From CAWDDG01 sp963801065 (GTDB taxonomy: Bacteria > Actinomycetota > Actinomycetes > Jiangellales > Jiangellaceae): DNA of 64,000 bases. Position 1 is the stretch's first letter, and every line of letters begins with the position of its first letter. The notes under the pieces were generated by a model, which searched no databases, was not told the origin of the DNA, and saw only the letters and a list, made by a program, of their open reading frames with translations. Location: NCBI GenBank assembly GCA_963801065.1, contig CAWDDG010000008.1:558001-622000 (forward strand), written 5' to 3'. Both the position numbers and the translations under genes were made by a program. Of the stretch, positions 58,585-64,000 are shown piece after piece.

Positions 58585-59433
58585 TCAGTCCGATCGTGGG
58601 GCGAACTGGCTCACTGTGAAGGCACCACCCTGCGGATCGCGGACAAGCGCGTCGCGGGTCCAGTCGGAGTCCGTGCTGCCCAGCACCGTGCCGCCGAGCG
58701 TCTCGGCCGCCGTGGCTGTCGCATCCCGGTCGGCGACGGTGAACGAGACGTGCCAGTGAGGCACCCCGTCTGGACCTACCGGAGCGAGCCAGCCGATGGC
58801 GTCGGCGAAGCCAGGGGGTGCCGCGACGCCCGCCTGACGGGCGCGGATCTCAGGATCGAACGTGGCCTCGAGGTGATCGCCATAACCCGGCAGGCGGATC
58901 ATCCTCGCGAACCCGAGGTCGTCGACGGACCACCCGAACACCTCGGAGTAGAACGCCGCCGACGCCGCTGGATTGGCGGCGTGCAGATCGCTGAAGTTCC
59001 ATGCGCCGGGCGTGTTGACGGCTTGGGCGCCCAACCGCTGGCGGGCCTGCCAGAGTCGGAACGGCACGCCGGACGGATCGACGCAGACCATCGACCGGCC
59101 TGCGTCCCCGGCGTCGGACGGTCCCTCGAGCACGCGCCCGCCCGCCGCTTCGATCCGCGCGGCTGTGGCCTCGGTGTCGTTGACCGCGATATAGGTGTTC
59201 CAGGCCGCTGGCCCCACCGAGGGATTGGCGGCCTCGGACCGTCCGCCGATGCCGGCGGCATCAAGGCCGTCGAGCTTGGCGATGACATACCGGAACGGAA
59301 CGCCGGACGGCGTAGCCTCCGTGAACGTCCATCCGAAGAGCCCGCCGTAGAACGCCTGGGCGCCCTCGACGTCTCGATGCTCGATGTCGATCCACGACGT
59401 GACACCCTCGGGGTAAGTCCGCGACTCACTCAC
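58585..59433 (-). CDS. two-domain VOC (glyoxalase/bleomycin resistance-like) protein
   Basis: A 282-residue protein with two VOC modules: TSWIDIEHRDVEGAQAFYGGLFGWTFTEATPSGVPFRYVIAKLDG and AWNFSDLHAANPAASAAFYSEVFGWSVDDLGFARMIRLPGYGDHLEA. It resembles the CFP-30B-like/hydrolase VOC proteins of mycobacteria. The substrate is unknown. GTG 59433 with GAGGGAG upstream; a longer frame reaches 59505. Confidence 0.88.
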   Translation of the reverse strand: MSESRTYPEGVTSWIDIEHRDVEGAQAFYGGLFGWTFTEATPSGVPFRYVIAKLDGLDAAGIGGRSEAANPSVGPAAWNTYIAVNDTEATAARIEAAGGRVLEGPSDAGDAGRSMVCVDPSGVPFRLWQARQRLGAQAVNTPGAWNFSDLHAANPAASAAFYSEVFGWSVDDLGFARMIRLPGYGDHLEATFDPEIRARQAGVAAPPGFADAIGWLAPVGPDGVPHWHVSFTVADRDATATAAETLGGTVLGSTDSDWTRDALVRDPQGGAFTVSQFAPRSD

Positions 59434-59689
59434 GTCTGCTCCCTCGGGGGAATGACCACTGCGCCAGCCTCCCACCGCGAAGCGAATCTGGCAGCGTGGG
59501 GCCACTCCGCGCTCGCGGGCGAGGAAGACGCACAGAGTGTTCCTGGACCTTATGCGGTCATTTGAGAATCGCCGCGGCCAGGGCGGGCGAGACCACGCCG
59601 GCTCTCAACGTGTTCATCCATGCCTTGGGCAGCGCGGGGTTCGACTTTGCTGCTAGTACCGCAGCCGGAGCGCTTGGTCGACTCGCGCG

Positions 59690-60389
59690 TCAGTCGTACT
59701 CGAAGGTGAGCACCATGGTCTCGCGCACGCTCGTCACCACCCGCAGTCGTTCGCCGCAGGGCGAGCGCTGCCAGAACGCCGAGTCCGCCCAGCCTTCGAT
59801 GTCGGGGTCGAAACCGATCCGGAGGTTCGCGCGCACCGTCATGCCTTCTTCCCACGGCAGCACGGGAAGCGAAGGATCTCTGTGCTGCCCTCGGAGATGG
59901 CTTTGCGGCCGAACGTCAGGTCAACCGAGCACCCCTCAGGCACGGCAACCACCGGGGCGAGCTCCGGCGCATAGGCGGTGAGCACGGAGAGCTGACGGTG
60001 TCGGTCACGCGGGCGATTCGGTTGAGCCAGCGCAACGCTGAGGTGTCGGGGTTCTCGTGCAGGTATTGCATGTGCTCAAGGGAGATCCACGTGATGCGGC
60101 GCTGGAGTCCGCAGACGACGTCCGTTCGCGTCGAAGGCGCCGCCTTGGTGTCCTAGACGGGAAACTGCAGGTTCCCGGCATCTGGAGGCGGGCGCCGGTT
60201 GGAGGCGACGATCGCCGTCTCGCACACCACGTAGTCCAGCGCCGCACGCAAGCTGTATGCGCACTCGCCGATCAGAATCGCCATCTCCGGTGGGGTCGGC
60301 AAATCCTGTTCGACCCACATGGCGTATGTGCCCTCGCCGACGTGAGGCCAGCACGCTTCGAAGCGACTCGACCGCACAGACCTTGACAA
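59690..60389 (-). pseudogene. hypothetical gene, frameshifted
   Basis: Pieces of one protein lie in successive frames on the minus strand: EMAILIGECAYSLRAALDYVVCETAIVASNRRPPPDAGNLQFP, then an RWLNRIARVTD-like part, then RQLSVLTAYAPELAPVVAVPEGCSVDLTFG, then WEEGMTVRANLRIGFDPDIEGWADSAFWQRSPCGERLRVV with a TGA at 59690. At least three frameshifts are needed. The layout suggests a roughly 230-residue conserved hypothetical protein of actinobacteria. The cause may be decay or assembly indels. Confidence 0.6.
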
Positions 60390-60623
60390 ATTAGGGCAAC
60401 AGCCACCGAGCGCGGGAAGGCCTGGAGCCTTCGCATCCCGTCGCCACCCACGCTGGTAGTCGTGCCCAGCGGTTAGCTGTGGTTCCTCGCAGGCTCCCTA
60501 GCTTGTATCTGAAGGACGACCGGCCGCGTGCCGCCGCCAAGCGTGTCGCGAGCGCTGGGTGTGAGCGTGCGAGAACTCGACGAAATTGCGCCACCTGTCG
60601 ATAGCGCCGGTTAAGGTCGTTCC

Positions 60624-61253
60624 GTGGCCGAGATGAGCATGAACAAGGCGATCCACGGCGCCGTGCGCCGCGACCTCGCCCGATTCCTCGATGCGCTGGA
60701 CACGTTCCCCGACGGCGATCGGGCTCGGGCCGGGCAGCTCGCAACCGCGTGGGCCAACTTCGACGACCAGTTGACCCGGCACCACCAGAGCGAGCACGAG
60801 ATCGCCTGGCCCGCCCTGCAGACCGTGGGGATCAGCCGAGAGGTGATCGCGCAAATGGACCACGAGCACGACCGGATGGCCCAAGCGCTGGCATCGGCGG
60901 GAGACGCCATCGCGGCCCTCAGGAGCTCCGCGTCCGCAGCCGACGCCGCCACAGCCCGTGAGGCCGTCGCAACACTGAAGACGGTCGCAGTCGAGCACCT
61001 CGACCACGAGGAGACCGAGCTCGAACCGATCTACACCGACAAGCGGGACGACCCGGCCATCAAGGCCATGGGCCGTCGGTTCGGCCGGGTCAGCCCACCC
61101 GTGGCTGGCACCTTCTTCGCGTGGGTCACCGACGGTGCCACGCCCGAGGAGCTCGCTGCGATCAAGAGCAACGTCCCCGGTCCGGTGCTGGCGATCATCG
61201 GTGGCATATTCGGCCGGGGGTACCGCCGCGAGGTCGCCTCCGTCTGGCGCTAG
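60624..61253 (+). CDS. hemerythrin HHE-domain protein
   Basis: A 209-residue protein with a di-iron hemerythrin-like four-helix bundle: NKAIHGAVRRDLARFLDAL, LTRHHQSEHEIAWPALQ, MDHEHDRMAQALASAGDAIAAL, AVEHLDHEETELEPIYTDK. The His/Glu ligands (H, HxxxE, HxxxD type) are kept. The C-terminal 60 residues are typical of actinobacterial homologues. Likely oxygen or nitrosative-stress related. GTG 60624, or ATG 60633. Confidence 0.9.
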   Translation: MAEMSMNKAIHGAVRRDLARFLDALDTFPDGDRARAGQLATAWANFDDQLTRHHQSEHEIAWPALQTVGISREVIAQMDHEHDRMAQALASAGDAIAALRSSASAADAATAREAVATLKTVAVEHLDHEETELEPIYTDKRDDPAIKAMGRRFGRVSPPVAGTFFAWVTDGATPEELAAIKSNVPGPVLAIIGGIFGRGYRREVASVWR

Positions 61254-61420
61254 CCCGGCTGGAGCCATGACACGGACCGCCTCAGACGCCCGAGGAGGGA
61301 TAGATCGGCATCTCGGCTCAGCGAAAGCGTCGTCCCTTTGCAGCGTGGGCAACACGCGATTTTGCCGCTGTCAGCTCGGGTGTAGACCGCAGTGGACCCG
61401 GTTGGCCGGGCCTCGTTCGA

Positions 61421-61500
61421 CTGTCAATGGCACGCCGTTGCTCTAGCGCCCGACTTGCTCCCGTATGTGGAGTGGTCCAGCTGGCCATTCGGCCCTCTGG
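61421..61500. repeat. copy B of a dispersed repeat
   Basis: CTGTCAATGGCACGC, TAGCGCCCGACTTGCTC and GTATGTGGAG match the copy at 23290-23400 at about 70% over 80 bases, with a four-base gap. It lies just upstream of the DinB gene. Confidence 0.55.
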
Positions 61501-61562
61501 TGAAGGCGCTGGCTACGGTGGGCAGGTTCAAATCGGCCGGCGGCAGGCAGCGAGGGAGGACT

Positions 61563-62075
61563 GTGCAGACACGTGACATCCTCGCGGACGCATTCGGACG
61601 GATCCGACAGCTCGTGCACCAGGCCGGAGCCGGCCTGGACGCCGGGGGGCTCGCGTTCCGTCCGGAAGCTGACGCGAACTCGATCGGCTGGCTGCTCTGG
61701 CACCTGACCCGGATCCAGGACGATCACCTGTCGGAGCTCGCCGCGCGAGAGCAGGCGTGGATCGCCGACGGGTGGTCCGATCGGTTCGGGCTGGCAGCGG
61801 ATCCGGACGAGACCGGCTACGGCCACACGTCCGAACAGGTCGCCGCCATGCGGCCCGACGGCCCCGAGATCCTGCTCGCGTACCACGACGCCGTGTCGAC
61901 GCGGACATCGGAGTACCTCGAGTCCGTCGACGCAGGTGAGCTGGCCCGGATCGTCGACCGTTCGTACGCCCCGCCGGTGTCGGCGGGCGTTCGCCTGGTC
62001 AGCGTCGTCAGCGACAACCTGCAACACGCCGGGCAGGCCCGTTACGTGCGAGGGATCGTCGACCGTATGGGCTGA
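61563..62075 (+). CDS. DinB/DUF664-family protein
   Basis: A 170-residue four-helix protein: QTRDILADAFGRIRQLVHQAGAGLD, ANSIGWLLWHLTRIQDDHLSELAAREQAW and LVSVVSDNLQHAGQARYVRGIVDR. The three metal His (H in LWHL, H in DDHL, H in LQHAG) fit the DinB/mycothiol-dependent fold. GTG 61563 has GGGAGGA upstream. The exact function is unknown. Confidence 0.88.
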   Translation: MQTRDILADAFGRIRQLVHQAGAGLDAGGLAFRPEADANSIGWLLWHLTRIQDDHLSELAAREQAWIADGWSDRFGLAADPDETGYGHTSEQVAAMRPDGPEILLAYHDAVSTRTSEYLESVDAGELARIVDRSYAPPVSAGVRLVSVVSDNLQHAGQARYVRGIVDRMG

Positions 62076-62096
62076 AGGCCCGCGCTGCACGAACGG

Positions 62097-63440
62097 TCAG
62101 CGGAGGACCACGGAGAGCGCCGGCACGGCTTGCAGATACCCGTCGAGCAAGGTGCGCGCCATGTCGACCGAGTCGACCATCGGATGCAGTGCGAGCGCGC
62201 GGAGCGCGCGCTCCCGGGACCCCTGGAGGGCGGCCGCGATCGTCTCGCGCTCGACCGACTTCATCGTCTGCATCATGCCCAGCTGGTGCTCCTCCACCGG
62301 GCCGGTGGCGATCGGATGAGCTCCGTTGCCGTCGACCAGGCAAGGAATCTCGACGACAGCTCCGGCATCCAGGCCGGGTACCGCGCCCCGGTTCCGTACG
62401 TCGAGGATGTGCACCGACCTTTCGTCGCGCGCGATGGCGGCCATGATCGCCAGGGCGACGCGCTCGTAGCCGCCGCCTTCGAGGTCATGCTCGTCGCGCG
62501 CGTCGGCCTGACCGCCGGGCCGAGTCTCCGCCATGTACGACGCATCGCGTTCACGGCGGACGCGCTGCCATTCCTCGAGAGCTCGGGCCGGATCGGCGTC
62601 GACGGTGTCGTAGAAGCGCCTCTGCTGGGCATCCAGGAACCCGCCGCGGGTCTGTCCGTCATGGCCGATCGCCTGAACCGCCTCCCGGTGGAAGTACCAA
62701 TACCAGAGGTATTCGTTCGGGATCGCGCCCAACGCACGCAACCACTCGCTCCCGAACAGCCGGCCTTCCTCGAACGACTCGAGAAGCGCGTCGTCGGCGA
62801 GCAACCGTGGCAGCTCGTCGCGACCGCGGACCTGCACGGCGCGCAGCCAGCCCATGTGGTTGAGCCCGACGTAGTCGAACCACGCGTGCTCGGGCGCGAG
62901 ACCGAGGGCACGGGCGGCCCTACGGCACATGCCGATGGGCGAGTCGCAGATCCCGATGACCCGGTCACCCAGCACGCCGGACATCGCCTCGGTCACCAGG
63001 CCCGCCGGATTGGTGAAGTTGATGACCCAGGCCTGTGGGGCCAACGCCCGCACTCGCTCCGCGATCCGGCTGGCGACGGGTACGGTGCGCAGGCCGTATG
63101 CGACACCGCCGGGCCCAGTGGTCTCCTGGCCGAGGATGCCCAGGCCGATGGCGACACGTTCGTCGGCGACGCGGTCGGCCAGCCCGCCGACCCGGATGGC
63201 GGAGAACACGAAGTCGGCATCTCGAACCGCATCGTCGAGGTCGGTGGTCGCGGTCACCTTCGGCGCCTGGTGGGTGTTGGCGGCCATCTGCTCCAGCACC
63301 TTGGCGATGACGGCCAGCCGATTCGGGTCGATGTCGTGAAGTACGACCTCGTCGACGCGTGGTTCCGCCGACTCGTCCAGCAGCGCGCCGTAGACGAGAG
63401 GGACCCGGAAGCCGCCCCCGCCGAGCACCGCGAGCCTCAT
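62097..63440 (-). CDS. GH4-family glycosidase (6-phospho-beta-glucosidase-like)
   Basis: A 447-residue NAD- and metal-dependent glycosidase: LAVLGGGGFRVPLVYGALL at the NAD site, FVFSAIRVGGLADRVADERVAIGLGILGQETTGPGGVAYGLRTVPVA, WVINFTNPAGLVTEAMSG, the metal Cys in GICDSPIGMCRRA and His in GLNHMGWLRAV. It would act on a sugar phosphate or a plain sugar in the cytoplasm. The substrate is not fixed. ATG start overlaps the stop of the upstream DeoR gene. Confidence 0.93.
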   Translation of the reverse strand: MRLAVLGGGGFRVPLVYGALLDESAEPRVDEVVLHDIDPNRLAVIAKVLEQMAANTHQAPKVTATTDLDDAVRDADFVFSAIRVGGLADRVADERVAIGLGILGQETTGPGGVAYGLRTVPVASRIAERVRALAPQAWVINFTNPAGLVTEAMSGVLGDRVIGICDSPIGMCRRAARALGLAPEHAWFDYVGLNHMGWLRAVQVRGRDELPRLLADDALLESFEEGRLFGSEWLRALGAIPNEYLWYWYFHREAVQAIGHDGQTRGGFLDAQQRRFYDTVDADPARALEEWQRVRRERDASYMAETRPGGQADARDEHDLEGGGYERVALAIMAAIARDERSVHILDVRNRGAVPGLDAGAVVEIPCLVDGNGAHPIATGPVEEHQLGMMQTMKSVERETIAAALQGSRERALRALALHPMVDSVDMARTLLDGYLQAVPALSVVLR

Positions 63441-64000
63441 CCCAGGACCACCTCGACGCCCGCGTCGCGGAACGCCTTGAGCGTGTCCGGATCAGCGTCG
63501 TGGTCGGTGACAACCGTGTGCAGGCTCTCGGGACCGCACACGCGGGCGAGGCCGGTGCCGGGGAACTTCGACCCGTCGGCGAGCAGCACAATCCGGTCCG
63601 CGGCGCGCAGCATGGCCCGCTTGACGGGGACCTCGACAGTCGTCGTGTCCATGACCGAGCCGTCGGCACGGACTCCGCTCGTGCCCAGGAACAGCAGGTC
63701 GGCGTTGACCTGGGTCAGGGCCTCCTCGGTCAGGAAACCCACCATCGAACGGTAGTTGCGCCGGACCTGGCCGCCGAGGAGCACGAGCTCGATGTCATCG
63801 TCGTCGATGAGCTCTTCGTACACGGCGAGGTTGCTGGTCACGACAGTGAGCCGGCGACCGTGTAGGTGGGCGACGACGCGGTGCACCGAGGTACCGATGT
63901 CGCACAGCAGGACCGCGCCGTCCGGCACGAGGGCGGCCGCCCGCCGGGCGATGCGGTCCTTGGACTCCGGGTGGGTAACGGCGACGTCGTCGAAGGACGG
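63437..64000 (-). CDS. DeoR/GlpR-family regulator (5' part beyond window)
   Basis: The visible C-terminal 188 codons form the DeoR effector domain: KDRIARRAAALVPDGAVLLCDIGTSVHRVVAHL, LTVVTSNLAVYEELIDDDDIELVLLGGQVRRNYRSMVG, DLLFLGTSGVRADGSVMDTTTVEVPVKRAML, VLLADGSKFPGTGLARVCG. The helix-turn-helix lies beyond the right edge. Its stop overlaps the GH4 start, so it most likely regulates the glycosidase operon in response to a sugar phosphate. Confidence 0.92.
   Translation of the reverse strand, partial: PSFDDVAVTHPESKDRIARRAAALVPDGAVLLCDIGTSVHRVVAHLHGRRLTVVTSNLAVYEELIDDDDIELVLLGGQVRRNYRSMVGFLTEEALTQVNADLLFLGTSGVRADGSVMDTTTVEVPVKRAMLRAADRIVLLADGSKFPGTGLARVCGPESLHTVVTDHDADPDTLKAFRDAGVEVVLG

Overview
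The window is chromosomal DNA of a high-GC Gram-positive actinobacterium. Nearly all codons end in G or C, GTG starts are common, TAGCGT-type -10 boxes often lie directly before start codons, and the gene order (gatCAB; ilvBNC-serA-leuB-ilvE-cimA; gltX; leuCD-HU; cofC-plsC-gpsA; ddl-thiL-rpmB-recG-rsmD-coaD-rpmF-rnc-mutM-smc) is the one seen in soil actinomycetes such as the Jiangella/Nocardioides/Kribbella kind. The exact genus cannot be fixed from the sequence alone.

Layout. 0-9 kb: a PadR regulator (cut by the left edge), the gatCAB amidotransferase operon with a small extra gene inside it, then a nuclease-like AbiEi/DUF559 gene boxed between two 76-bp inverted hairpin repeats, a PQQ-type sugar dehydrogenase lipoprotein, a 2-hydroxyacid dehydrogenase, and a BNR-repeat/MoaD-like pair. 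9-29 kb: a dense branched-chain amino-acid and serine region (ilvD, ilvB, ilvN, ilvC, serA, leuB, ilvE, cimA, leuC, leuD). Three short leader peptides rich in Ile/Leu/Val codons precede ilvB, the leuB region and cimA; those of ilvB and cimA are followed by terminator-like hairpins, so ribosome-mediated attenuation is the likely control. An IclR (NdgR/LeuR-like) regulator is divergent from leuCD with a clear inverted-repeat operator between them. gltX is followed by tRNA-Gln(CTG) and tRNA-Glu(CTC). 29-50 kb: housekeeping genes for DNA architecture (HU), F420 synthesis (cofC/fbiD), phospholipids (plsC, gpsA), cell wall (ddl), thiamine (thiL), ribosome (rpmB, rpmF), repair (recG, mutM), RNA processing (rnc, rsmD), CoA (coaD) and chromosome segregation (smc).

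50.5-61.5 kb is a patchy accessory zone. It has a working-looking GntR/ABC transporter operon, VOC proteins, a DipZ-like redoxin and a hemerythrin protein, mixed with many broken genes: fragments of an integrase, an IS transposase, an alpha/beta hydrolase, a DUF1330 protein and a methyltransferase, plus frameshifted glycosyltransferase and hypothetical genes. 61.5-64 kb holds a DinB protein and a GH4 glycosidase with its DeoR-type regulator (cut by the right edge).

Several genes that should be intact (ddl, a Cys/Met-metabolism PLP enzyme, the HU tail, the glycosyltransferase) are interrupted by single-base indels. This may reflect assembly error as much as biology, and should be checked before any biological reading. 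No CRISPR array, complete prophage or complete IS element was found.
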